NCBI RefSeq assembly: GCF_026341825.1
Contig: NZ_JAPENY010000002.1
Span: 1,268,501-1,332,500, forward strand
Source of the DNA: Streptomyces sp. NBC_00620
Lineage (GTDB): Bacteria; Actinomycetota; Actinomycetes; Streptomycetales; Streptomycetaceae
Direction: 5' to 3'
DNA: 64,000 bases
This document shows, in pieces, positions 16,560 through 24,934 of the stretch. The position numbers and the translations under genes are program-made. How positions within the stretch are numbered: position 1 is the first letter of the stretch; every line of letters begins with the position of its first letter. Below the pieces are notes generated by a model that was not told where the DNA came from, did not search any database, and saw only the letters and a program-made list of their open reading frames with translations.

Positions 16560-16589
16560 AAGGTAGAGGATCGTTGAACGATCCCTCAA
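16560..16589 (-). promoter_or_regulatory. pxp operon promoter with palindromic operator in the spacer
   Basis: Read on the minus strand, TTGAGG (16589-16584) and TACCTT (16565-16560) make a -35/-10 pair with an 18-base spacer. The spacer is almost wholly filled by the perfect palindrome GGATCGTTGAACGATCC (16568-16584), eight-base arms around one central base. A protein on it would block RNA polymerase directly. The site lies between the operon and the divergent GntR/FadR-type gene, and FCD-class GntR proteins favour such short dyads. Confidence 0.7.
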
Positions 16590-16633
16590 TACCCATGTTG
16601 TTTCGTTCTTGTATCTGCGATTGAATTCCGGGC

Positions 16634-17338
16634 ATGGCAGAGCTGACGGGACTGGCCGACGATCGCGCCCTGCTGGGCCGCACCAGCACCGCCGAGCGGG
16701 TCTCGGACATCCTCAGGAGCCGTATCGCGGAGGGGTACTTCCCGCCCGGCACACGGCTGTCCGAGGACAGCATCGGCGGGGCGCTCGGCGTCTCGCGCAA
16801 CACGCTGCGCGAGGCGTTCCGGCTGCTCACGCACGAGCGGCTGCTCGTCCACGAGCTCAATCGCGGGGTCTTCGTGCGGGTCCTGACCGTCGAGGACGTC
16901 GAGGACATCTACCGCACACGCTCCCTCGTCGAGTGCGCCGTGGTCCGGGGTCTCGGTGAGCCGCCGTACGCCGTGGACGGCCTCGCGACGGCTGTGGCGA
17001 ACGGACGGCGGTCGGCGGGCGAAGGCGACTGGACGGGCGTCTCGACAGCCAACATCCACTTCCACCGGGAGCTCGTCGCGCTCGCCGGGAGCGCCCGCAC
17101 CGACGAGCTGATGCGCAGCGTCTTCGCCGAACTGCGCCTCGCGTTCCACGTGGTGGACGACCCGCGGCGGCTGCACGAGCCGTACCTCGCGCGCAACCGC
17201 GAGATCCTCCAGACCCTCCAGAAGGGCGACCGGGACGGGGCCGAGCGGCTGCTCGCGGTCTATCTCGACGACTCGCTCAAGGGACTTGTGGCCGTGTACG
17301 GGCGGCGGGTGGCCGACGGGGCGCAGGGGACCGGCTGA
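16634..17338 (+). CDS. GntR-family (FadR/FCD subfamily) regulator of the pxp operon
   Basis: A 234-residue regulator. The N-terminal winged helix spans about residues 15-85 (TAERVSDILRSRIAEGYFPPG, then EDSIGGALGVSRNTLREAFR as the recognition region). The rest is an all-helical FCD ligand domain with an Asp/His metal-site pattern (ANIHFHRELVALAGS). FCD regulators usually sense organic or amino acids; with pxpABC next door the ligand may be 5-oxoproline or glutamate-related (inference). It is divergent from the transporter-led operon and shares the 189-bp gap that holds the palindrome. The ATG has no convincing ribosome site, so a leaderless or weakly translated message is possible. Confidence 0.9.
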   Translation: MAELTGLADDRALLGRTSTAERVSDILRSRIAEGYFPPGTRLSEDSIGGALGVSRNTLREAFRLLTHERLLVHELNRGVFVRVLTVEDVEDIYRTRSLVECAVVRGLGEPPYAVDGLATAVANGRRSAGEGDWTGVSTANIHFHRELVALAGSARTDELMRSVFAELRLAFHVVDDPRRLHEPYLARNREILQTLQKGDRDGAERLLAVYLDDSLKGLVAVYGRRVADGAQGTG

Positions 17339-17418
17339 GCAGCAGGAGGGCGAGCGTGGCGGCCGCTGTGACGGGCGGTCGCTTCTGCGTCGTTTCGACC
17401 GTTGTCAGACCGAGGACC

Positions 17419-17434
17419 TAGTCTGTGCACCGTG
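17419..17434 (+). promoter_or_regulatory. leaderless promoter of the condensin-like operon
   Basis: TAGTCT at 17419-17424 is followed by exactly seven bases and then the GTG start of the first gene, which places the transcription start at or next to the initiation codon. No ribosome site is present. No good -35 is seen at 17-18 bases. Confidence 0.45.
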
Positions 17435-18958
17435 ACTTCGCCTGCATCGACGGACCGTGTTCCGCCCCAGCTCAGCGCGGGGCCGCGCCCCGCACCGGGC
17501 CCGGCCGCCGACGAGGGTCTGGCGCGGCGGCTGCGCGCGCTCGCCTGCACCGCGCCGCTGCACGACCTCGACGTACGCAAGGCGAATCTCGCGGGTGAGT
17601 ACTCGGTCTACGGGATGGCGGAGGTGGCCCTCGCCGCCATCGACCTCGTCACACTGAACATGGACTTCGACACGGGCGCCGACCACGACCAGATAGTGGC
17701 CCGCCTCATCCCGCGCATCGCCGCCCAGGCCCCGCAGCGGCCCGTCGCCGAGCACGAGCGCGTGGCCCGCTGGGTCCTGGAGAACCTGATCAACGTCGGC
17801 AGCGTCGACCGCGGCTTCCGGGCCGTATACGGCACGTTCGCACCCGACGGCTCCTATGTACGCCGCGACTACGACTTCAAGCTGATCGAGGAGGTGCCCG
17901 GATACGGAGGGAGTGTGTATCTCCGTACGACGGATGAAGCGGTCAATGTGCTCGTCGGCGCCCTCGATACCGACGTCACCAGTGCGCAGATCGCCGCCGA
18001 GGTCAAGCTCGAGGTGCTGATCAGCCGCGGCCGGCTCGCCGACGCGCAGCTGGCCGCGGAGCAGGCCAGGTACCGGACCGTGCAGTTCGCCGAGACGCTG
18101 CGCAAGGCTCTGGACGCGACCCGCCGCAATGTGCGGGCCGTGGACTGGCTCGAGGCCGTGCCCGACATGATCGCGGAAGCCCTCGACCACGTCGCCGACC
18201 GGTACCGCCACGAGAACGCGATCCTCACCAACATCCGCAAGGCCCGCGACGAGTCCGAGGACCCCGAGCAGAAACGCCGTGCGGCCGAGCTGGTCGACAT
18301 CGTCAAGGACTGCATCCGCAGGCACACGCAGCTGCAGTCCCGGCTCCTGGAGGCCGGACCGCTGTTCCGTGCCGAGCAGGACCGGCAGGCCTTCGCCACA
18401 CCCATGACGACTTCGGGGATCGATCTCTACGGGCACCTCGTCGCCCCCCTGCTGCCGCTGCCCGTGGAGCAGGCGCTGCGGGTGACGGACGCGTTCTTCG
18501 CCCGCGGGACGGGGCTGCGCACGCCGGTGTCGGTACGGGTCGGGGACCTTGTCGACATACTGCTGGCGCCTCCCATGGAGCGGGAGCATCTGGGTGCGGA
18601 GATGCCTGAGCCGGATCTGATCGCCACGCCCGACGACAGTCGGTTCAGCGAGGAGCAGCTCGCCAGTGCCATGGAGTTGCTCGACCTGCCCGCGGATGCG
18701 CCGCGGCGGTTGTCCGGGCTGCTTGCGGACGCGCGTCGGCGGGACCCTGAACTGCCTTACCTCGTCGCCCTGTTGGCTGTGCACGCCGCGAGTCCGCCCG
18801 TCGGCACGGCTTACCGGCAGGGTGAGCAGAAGCTGCTGTTCGCCGTGGACGACGGGACGGAGCTGGACGATCCGGAGTTCGGTGGGGCCGATCTCATCGT
18901 AGGCATGGCTCTGTTGGACGCGGTGGGGATGGCAGCCGGTAGATCGGAGGCGGCGTGA
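17432..18958 (+). CDS. kleisin-like subunit of an MksBEF/Wadjet-type condensin (MksF/JetA-like)
   Basis: A 508-residue, strongly helical protein. Residues about 30-150 look like a winged-helix head (EYSVYGMAEVALAAIDLV and later RRDYDFKLIEEVPGYGG). Then comes YLRTTDEAVNVLVGALDTD (about 163-181) followed by AQIAAEVKLEVLISRGRLAD. This order of strand-turn and long amphipathic helix is what I know from the MukF/MksF/JetA N-terminal region and its neck-binding helix. A long helical segment (about 184-317) and a compact C-terminal domain follow. The chosen GTG sits seven bases after a -10 hexamer; a start at 17402 would add ten residues. It leads an operon with an MksE-like and an SMC-like gene. 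The assignment rests on pattern and context, not on an alignment. Confidence 0.68.
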   Translation: MTSPASTDRVPPQLSAGPRPAPGPAADEGLARRLRALACTAPLHDLDVRKANLAGEYSVYGMAEVALAAIDLVTLNMDFDTGADHDQIVARLIPRIAAQAPQRPVAEHERVARWVLENLINVGSVDRGFRAVYGTFAPDGSYVRRDYDFKLIEEVPGYGGSVYLRTTDEAVNVLVGALDTDVTSAQIAAEVKLEVLISRGRLADAQLAAEQARYRTVQFAETLRKALDATRRNVRAVDWLEAVPDMIAEALDHVADRYRHENAILTNIRKARDESEDPEQKRRAAELVDIVKDCIRRHTQLQSRLLEAGPLFRAEQDRQAFATPMTTSGIDLYGHLVAPLLPLPVEQALRVTDAFFARGTGLRTPVSVRVGDLVDILLAPPMEREHLGAEMPEPDLIATPDDSRFSEEQLASAMELLDLPADAPRRLSGLLADARRRDPELPYLVALLAVHAASPPVGTAYRQGEQKLLFAVDDGTELDDPEFGGADLIVGMALLDAVGMAAGRSEAA

Positions 18959-18969
18959 TCTGTGGGTCG

Positions 18970-19050
18970 TTCTTTGACTGCGGACCGGTCGTGGCTGGTC
19001 GCGCCCACGCGGCGGAGCCGCATATGTCACAGCCCCGCGCCCCTTACGTA
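18970..19050. repeat. dispersed Streptomyces intergenic repeat, copy 1
   Basis: Contains CTGCGGACCGGTCGTGGCTG, then GGTCGCGCC and, after an interruption, AGCCCCGCGCCCCTTA. The same family occurs at 24935-24990, and I know it as a very common intergenic element in Streptomyces. It occupies most of the 133-bp gap between the first two condensin-like genes and could form a stem that lowers downstream expression. Confidence 0.6.
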
Positions 19051-19091
19051 CCTGCCCTCGCCCTCGTTTGTCAGACCAAGGAGTTTCACCC

Positions 19092-19970
19092 GTGACCGAG
19101 CACGTCGAGTGGAGTGAGCCGGAGGCCGTTGCCGTACCGGCCAACGCGCCCATCACGCCCGCCGACGCCGCCGATGCCGCGCGGCTCGTTGCCTTTGGGC
19201 TGCAGCCCAAGCTTCAGCCCGCGCGCGACCAGGAGTACGCGGAGCTGCTGCGGCGGTACCGCGAGGATCCGCCGTTCGCGCGGCTCGCGGACGCCGTGGC
19301 CGCCGGGCTCGGGCTGGTCGTCCTGGAGGTGTCCGCGCGCGCGGGGATGGCCGTGACCGCCGCCGAGGACTCGGTGTTCGCCGTGCGTATGGGCGACTAC
19401 GCGCGCCGGGCGTCGGCCGACTCGGGGGACCGGTTCCTGCACGGGCTCGCGCATCTCGCCGTCGCCGCCATGGCGTTTCCCCGTCCCGAGGACCTCGCGG
19501 ACGACGGGTACATCGGGCGTGTCTCGGTCAACGGAGCCGACGCGTTCGTACGGCAGGCCTGCCGGCGTCTGGAGGAGCGGGCCGAGGAGGAGGGCCGCAA
19601 CACCGACCCGGCGACGGAATCGCCGGGCCTGGAGGCGGCCTGGCGGATCTGGGCGCGGCGCAGCTCCACCGGGGCCACCAAGGACGCGCGAAGACTCGCA
19701 GGTTCCACCACCGGGATCGTCGGCAAGGCCGTCGCCTTCCTCACCGACTCCGGGTTTCTGCAGCGCACCGGGGACGACTCCGGTGGGACGTACCGGACGA
19801 CGGCCCGCTATCAGCTCCAGGTCCGTGACATGGCTGGCAGTGCCGCGATGGCCGAGCTCCTTGAGCTGGGCATCGTCCCGGTGACCGACGGCACCGCGAG
19901 TCTGCTGCCCGCCGAGGACACCGACGACGTGGAGCTGGCCGCCGGCGCCGGACTCCCGTTCCACTCCTGA
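19092..19970 (+). CDS. winged-helix subunit of the condensin-like operon (MksE/JetB-like)
   Basis: A 292-residue helical protein. Residues about 40-130 (YAELLRRYREDPPFARLADA, then GDRFLHGLAHLAVAAMAFP) and a C-terminal winged-helix-like unit around GIVGKAVAFLTDSGFLQRTG with the wing YRTTARYQLQV fit the tandem winged-helix plan of MukE/MksE/JetB proteins. In those complexes this subunit binds the kleisin and DNA. The GTG at 19092 is selected because AAGGAG lies eight bases upstream; an in-frame TTG at 19068 has none. It stands between the kleisin-like and SMC-like genes, the usual F-E-B order. Confidence 0.68.
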   Translation: MTEHVEWSEPEAVAVPANAPITPADAADAARLVAFGLQPKLQPARDQEYAELLRRYREDPPFARLADAVAAGLGLVVLEVSARAGMAVTAAEDSVFAVRMGDYARRASADSGDRFLHGLAHLAVAAMAFPRPEDLADDGYIGRVSVNGADAFVRQACRRLEERAEEEGRNTDPATESPGLEAAWRIWARRSSTGATKDARRLAGSTTGIVGKAVAFLTDSGFLQRTGDDSGGTYRTTARYQLQVRDMAGSAAMAELLELGIVPVTDGTASLLPAEDTDDVELAAGAGLPFHS

Positions 19971-20029
19971 CCCGCCGATCAGCCGACCGACCGCCTCAAC
20001 TCCTTTCACGACTACGAGAGTCCGCCGCC

Positions 20030-23000
20030 ATGTACGAGCTGTCCCGGGTCCGCCTCTACTCCATCGGGCCTGCCGGTGCGCGCTACGCCGACACCGTGCT
20101 CGACCTGCGCGGAGTGGGTCAGCCGGTGCCCGACCCCGCGCCCACCCAGGCGGAGTTCTTCGCGGAGGAGCCCGTCGGGCCGCCGCGTCGCCCGGCGCCC
20201 GCGGGCGTGCTCTTCCTGGAGAACGGCGGCGGCAAGTCGGTGCTGCTCAAGCTGATCTTCTCGGTGATGCTGCCGGGCCACCGGAACACGCTGGGCGGCG
20301 CGAGTTCCGGTGTGCTGCGCAAGTTCCTGCTCGCCGACGACTGCGGGCATGTGGCGCTGGAGTGGCAGCACACGCTGACCGGCGAGTGTGTCGTCGTCGG
20401 CAAGGTGAGTGAGTGGCGGGGGCGGCAGGTCTCCAACGACCCGCGGAAGTTCGCCGAGGCCTGGTACTCGTTCCGGCCCGGTCCTGGACTGAGCCTGGAC
20501 AATCTGCCGGTCGCCGAGGCCACCGCCGTACGGCTGCCCGTGGAAGGCGCGTCCGGGGCGCAGGGGCGACGGCGCACCATGAAGGGCTTCCGGGACGCGA
20601 TCACCGAGGCGGGCAAGGCGTACCCGCATCTCGAAGTGCACTGGGAGGAGATCCACGACCGCTGGAACGAACACCTCGGCGACCTGGGCCTGGACCCCGA
20701 ACTCTTCCGCTACCAGCGGGAGATGAACGCCGACGAGGGTGAGGCCGCCGGTCTCTTCGCGGTGAAGAAGGACTCCGACTTCACCGACCTGCTGCTGCGC
20801 GCGGTCACCGACACCCGGGACACCGACGGGCTCGCCGACCTGGTCGGCGGTTTCGGCAACAAGCTCGGCCGGCGTGCCGAGCTCATCGCCGAGCGGGACT
20901 TCACGGCCGGGTCCGCGGACCTGCTCGGGCGGATCGTCGAAGCCGCCGGGGCACGGGCACGCGCACGTGACATCCACGCGGGCGCCGAGCGGCGTACGCG
21001 GACACTGGCCAGGCGCCTGTCCGCGCGAGCCGTGCGGGAGCGGGGCCGGGCCGGCGAACTGGCCCAGCGGGTCACCGGCGCCGCGCACACCGTCACCGAG
21101 GCCGAGAGCACTCGCTCCACGAGCGCGCTGATCGCGGCCGAACTCGCCTACCGACATGCCTCGTTGGCGCTCGCCGGAGCCGAGAAAGCCGCAGCCGCGC
21201 AGAAGCGTGAGCTGGCCGACGCGCGCACCCTGCACTCCGCTTGGCAGGCTGCCGAGGCCGTACTGCGGCACCGCTCCGCCGCCGACCGTTCCTCACGCGT
21301 GGCCGCCGCGATTCGCGAGGCCGAGCGGGACGCCGCGCCGGCGCTCGCCGCGCGGGCCAAGGCCGCCGTCGATCTCGTACGGGCCCTGCACCGCGCCGCC
21401 GACGGTGCCGAGGCGCTCGCCAACGAGGAGGAGGAGCGGTCCGCCGGGCTCCAGGACGTCGGCGAGACGTCTCACTCGGACGCGACCGCTGCCGCCACCG
21501 CCGCGCAGCGCGCCCGAAGTGAGGTCGGGCATCTGCGGCAGCGCCTGAGCGAGGTCGAGCAGGAGACCGCCGAAGCGGTGCGGGCCGGCTGGCTCGACGA
21601 CAGCGCCCCCGACGCCGACCCGGCGCGGGCCGCGCTCGCCGCGAGCGACGCCGAGAAGACGGCCGTCTCGGCCTGGGACACCGCCCGGGAGGCCTCCCGG
21701 CGCGCCTCCGAGCACGCCCGCGAGGCGGCTTCCGTGGCGTCCCGCGCGGAGCTGACGGCTGCCCGCGCCGCGGACGCGGCGACGGCGGCCGAGCGGTCGT
21801 ACGAGGGCGAGCGGGGCACCGCGGAGGGGCTGGCGGGGGAGGAGCGGCTGGCGGAGTTGCTGAGCCTGCCGGGTGCCTCCGGCAGGGGGCGCGGTGGAGT
21901 GCCGGTTCCCCGGGCCGGGGCGGAGGGATCCCCGGGCAATGTGTCCGATGGGGTCGGCGACGACAGTCAGGGCGGTGCCCGCGCGGCCCGTGTTCGTCCC
22001 GGCGCGGGTGACGGCGCCGATGAGGGCGAGGCCGGGCTCGGCGCCTCTGACGGGCGCGGCAAGCAAGGGGGTGCGGCGGTGGCCCGCTCTGGCCGGGGTG
22101 CCGGTGGAGCGGGCGGGGCCAACGGGGCAGGCGCGGTCAGCGGGTCGGCAGAGTCCGGGGCGGTGGGCAGGGCTCACACCGAGACCTGGGCGACCGCCGA
22201 AGGCCCCTTCGCCCCCGAGCAGTTGGACCATTTCGCCGACGAACTGCGTGAACTGCTCGACGACGGTGTCGCCTCCGCCGAGCGTCAGCTGTTCGACCTG
22301 CGGACCGCCGCGGCCGACGACGCGCGGATCCTCGGGGCGCTCGGCGACGGGGGTCTGCTGCCGCCCGGCCCGGACGTGCTCGCCACCGTCGAGTTCCTCG
22401 GAGAGCACGGGATCCCCGCGCTGCCCGGCTGGCGCTACCTCGCACAGGCCGTCGACCCCGTCGACCACGCGCGCGTGCTGGCTGCCAGGCCGGAGCTGGT
22501 CGACGGCGTGATCATCACCGACCCGGACACGCACGCACGGGCGCGCGAGGCGCTCAATGACGCCGCGCTGCTGCCGAGGTCCGCCGTCGCCGTCGGTACC
22601 GCCGCCGCGCTGCTCGCCCCGACTCCGGCGCCCGGCGCGGGAGACGGTGACGTCTTCCTCGTACCGCCGAACCCGGCCATGCACGACGAGCACGCCGCCG
22701 ACGAGGAGCGACAGGCGCTGCGCACGCGCGCGACACAGCGGGACGAGGAGATCCGGGCACTGGCAGGGCGGCTCGCCAAGGACCGTGAACTGGCGGCGCG
22801 GCTCGCGTCCTGGCGCACCGGCTGTCCCGCGGGGCGGCTCGTCGAGCTCGCCGCGGCGGCACGGGACGCGCGCGCGTTCGCCGAGGAGGCCGAGGCCGAG
22901 CTGGCCGAGGCGCGCACCGTGCGGGCCGAGGCCGACGAGGCAGCGGCCGAGGCGACCCTCGTACGGGACGATCGGCAGGAGGCCGCGCAGCGGGCGCGGC

Positions 23001-24916
23001 GTGCGGCCGACGCCCTCGCGGGGCTCGCGTTCCGGCTGCGCGAGCGCGCCGGCTGGCAGGTCAAGGTACGCGAACTCGCCGACGAGGCAACGGAGTCGGA
23101 GGCCCGCGCCCAGGTCTGCCTGGAGCGCGCCCGCGCCGCCGACGAGGACCGCCGCGCCGCCCAGCGCGCCGCCGACGACGCCCGCCGCACCGCCCGCGCG
23201 CTGCGCGCCGAGCGCGCGGAGATCGCGGGCGCCCCCGACGACGTACCGGAAGACGAATCGACGGCCTCGAAGCCGTCCCTGCCGGCTCTGCGCGAGGCCT
23301 ACCGGGCCGCGTCGCAGCTGTACGAGAAGGTCGGTGTCGGAGCCGACCTCCGGGCCGAGCAGGCACGGGCCGAGAGCGAGGAGAGCGCGGCGCTGGCCGA
23401 GTGGGAGCGGCTCAGCAACAAGGTGCGTACGCGCGCCGCGCAGCTCCTGGAGTCGCCGGACGGTTCCGACGGCCCGTCCCGGCAGGCCGCGGCCGCCCGC
23501 GCCGAGGAGCACGTGCAGCTCCTGGAGACCCGGATGTCGACCGCGAGCGAGCAGCTCGGACGGCTGCGCGGCGAGGCCGAGCGGCACGCGCCCGAGGACG
23601 GCGAGGCCCACACCGAGCTGTCGGAGGAACTGGTCCCGCGCGACGCCGAGCACGCGCAGGTCTTGCTGCGCACGGCCACCGGCGAACTCGCCTCCCGTAC
23701 CGAGTCGTTGAGCCGGGCGCGCGAAGCCCACGCCGAACTGCTCGGCGCCCACCGGGCCGCCGAGGACGCGGGTGGAGGCTTCGAAGAGACCGCCGCGCTG
23801 CTCAGGGACCTGCTGCGCGAGCACTCCGACGAGGAGCAGGAGGAGCCCGAGCCGTACCCCGGCAGCCTCGAAGAGGCACGGCACTCCGCCGCTGAGGCCC
23901 GCCGCTCCCTGCGCGGCTGCGCCACCGATCTGTCCGCCGCCGAGGCCGCTGTCCGTGAGGCGAGCGACATCCTCGTACGGCATGCCAACTCCACGCGGTA
24001 CGAGCAGGTGCGGACCCCGGCGCGGCAGCAGATCCGTGAGCTGCCCGCGTCCGCGCTGCCGGAGCACGCGCAGAAGTGGGCGGACGCCTTCGCGCCCCGA
24101 CTGCGGGTGCTGACGGACGAGTTGGAGCAGCTCGAGCGCAATCGTGACTCGATCGTGGACCGGCTGCGGGGGCTCGTCGAGTCGGCGCTCGCCACCCTGC
24201 GGTCCGCGCAGCGGCTGTCCCGGCTGCCGGAGGGGCTCGGCGAGTGGTCCGGGCAGGAGTTCCTGCGCATCCGCTTCGAGGAGCCCGACCAGGCCACGCT
24301 CGCCGAGCGGCTCGGCGAGGTCGTCGACGAGGCCACCCGGGCGGCGGTCAAGAAGAACTCGGACATGCGCCGCGACGGCATGTCACTGCTGCTGCGCGGG
24401 GTCGGCGCCGCCCTTCAGCCCAAGGGCATCGCCGTCGAGATCCTCAAGCCGGACGCCGTACTGCGCGCCGAGCGCGTCCCCGTCGGGCAGATGGGCGATG
24501 TGTTCTCGGGCGGTCAGCTGCTCACCGCCGCGATTGCGCTGTACTGCACGATGGCGGCGCTGCGCAGCAACGACCGGGGCCGCGACAAGCACCGGCACGC
24601 GGGCACGCTGTTCCTCGACAACCCCATCGGGCGCGCCAACGCGACGTATCTGCTGGAGCTCCAGCGGGCCGTGTCGGACGCGCTCGGTGTCCAACTCCTC
24701 TACACCACCGGGCTGTTCGACACGACGGCGCTTGCCGAGTTCCCGCTCGTCATCCGGCTGCGCAACGATGCGGACCTGCGTGCCGGGCTGAAGTACATCA
24801 GCGTGGAGGAACATCTCCGGCCGGGGCTACCGCGTGCGGCTGCCGACGAGGAGGCCGGGCACAGTGAGATCACCGCTACGCGGATGTTCAAGCGCCCGGC
24901 GCCGAGCGTCCCGTAG
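20030..24916 (+). CDS. giant SMC/MukB-like coiled-coil ATPase (MksB/JetC-like)
   Basis: A 1628-residue protein with split ATPase head. The N-terminal half-head has Walker A LENGGGKS (residues 63-70, Lys69). Coiled coil 1 covers about 300-615, a Gly/Ala-rich low-complexity insert about 618-716, a small globular hinge-like domain about 764-862 (HGIPALPGWRYLAQAVDPVD), and coiled coil 2 about 890-1420. The C-terminal half-head has an ABC signature FSGGQ (Ser1493-Gln1496) and Walker B TLFLDNP, in which Asn1531 replaces the usual catalytic Glu. This is the SMC/MukB/JetC architecture. It follows the MksF-like and MksE-like genes and converges on the choline dehydrogenase gene. No JetD/MksG toprim nuclease gene is adjacent. 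A loop-extruding role in plasmid defence or chromosome organisation is inferred. Confidence 0.82.
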   Translation: MYELSRVRLYSIGPAGARYADTVLDLRGVGQPVPDPAPTQAEFFAEEPVGPPRRPAPAGVLFLENGGGKSVLLKLIFSVMLPGHRNTLGGASSGVLRKFLLADDCGHVALEWQHTLTGECVVVGKVSEWRGRQVSNDPRKFAEAWYSFRPGPGLSLDNLPVAEATAVRLPVEGASGAQGRRRTMKGFRDAITEAGKAYPHLEVHWEEIHDRWNEHLGDLGLDPELFRYQREMNADEGEAAGLFAVKKDSDFTDLLLRAVTDTRDTDGLADLVGGFGNKLGRRAELIAERDFTAGSADLLGRIVEAAGARARARDIHAGAERRTRTLARRLSARAVRERGRAGELAQRVTGAAHTVTEAESTRSTSALIAAELAYRHASLALAGAEKAAAAQKRELADARTLHSAWQAAEAVLRHRSAADRSSRVAAAIREAERDAAPALAARAKAAVDLVRALHRAADGAEALANEEEERSAGLQDVGETSHSDATAAATAAQRARSEVGHLRQRLSEVEQETAEAVRAGWLDDSAPDADPARAALAASDAEKTAVSAWDTAREASRRASEHAREAASVASRAELTAARAADAATAAERSYEGERGTAEGLAGEERLAELLSLPGASGRGRGGVPVPRAGAEGSPGNVSDGVGDDSQGGARAARVRPGAGDGADEGEAGLGASDGRGKQGGAAVARSGRGAGGAGGANGAGAVSGSAESGAVGRAHTETWATAEGPFAPEQLDHFADELRELLDDGVASAERQLFDLRTAAADDARILGALGDGGLLPPGPDVLATVEFLGEHGIPALPGWRYLAQAVDPVDHARVLAARPELVDGVIITDPDTHARAREALNDAALLPRSAVAVGTAAALLAPTPAPGAGDGDVFLVPPNPAMHDEHAADEERQALRTRATQRDEEIRALAGRLAKDRELAARLASWRTGCPAGRLVELAAAARDARAFAEEAEAELAEARTVRAEADEAAAEATLVRDDRQEAAQRARRAADALAGLAFRLRERAGWQVKVRELADEATESEARAQVCLERARAADEDRRAAQRAADDARRTARALRAERAEIAGAPDDVPEDESTASKPSLPALREAYRAASQLYEKVGVGADLRAEQARAESEESAALAEWERLSNKVRTRAAQLLESPDGSDGPSRQAAAARAEEHVQLLETRMSTASEQLGRLRGEAERHAPEDGEAHTELSEELVPRDAEHAQVLLRTATGELASRTESLSRAREAHAELLGAHRAAEDAGGGFEETAALLRDLLREHSDEEQEEPEPYPGSLEEARHSAAEARRSLRGCATDLSAAEAAVREASDILVRHANSTRYEQVRTPARQQIRELPASALPEHAQKWADAFAPRLRVLTDELEQLERNRDSIVDRLRGLVESALATLRSAQRLSRLPEGLGEWSGQEFLRIRFEEPDQATLAERLGEVVDEATRAAVKKNSDMRRDGMSLLLRGVGAALQPKGIAVEILKPDAVLRAERVPVGQMGDVFSGGQLLTAAIALYCTMAALRSNDRGRDKHRHAGTLFLDNPIGRANATYLLELQRAVSDALGVQLLYTTGLFDTTALAEFPLVIRLRNDADLRAGLKYISVEEHLRPGLPRAAADEEAGHSEITATRMFKRPAPSVP

Positions 24917-24934
24917 ACGAACGGTTGTGGGGAA

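Noticed and set aside
21293..24067. 924-codon minus-strand open frame
   Set aside because: Antisense to the coiled-coil region of the SMC-like gene, whose own frame has motifs and codon bias; the antisense product is Gly/Arg/Leu filler.
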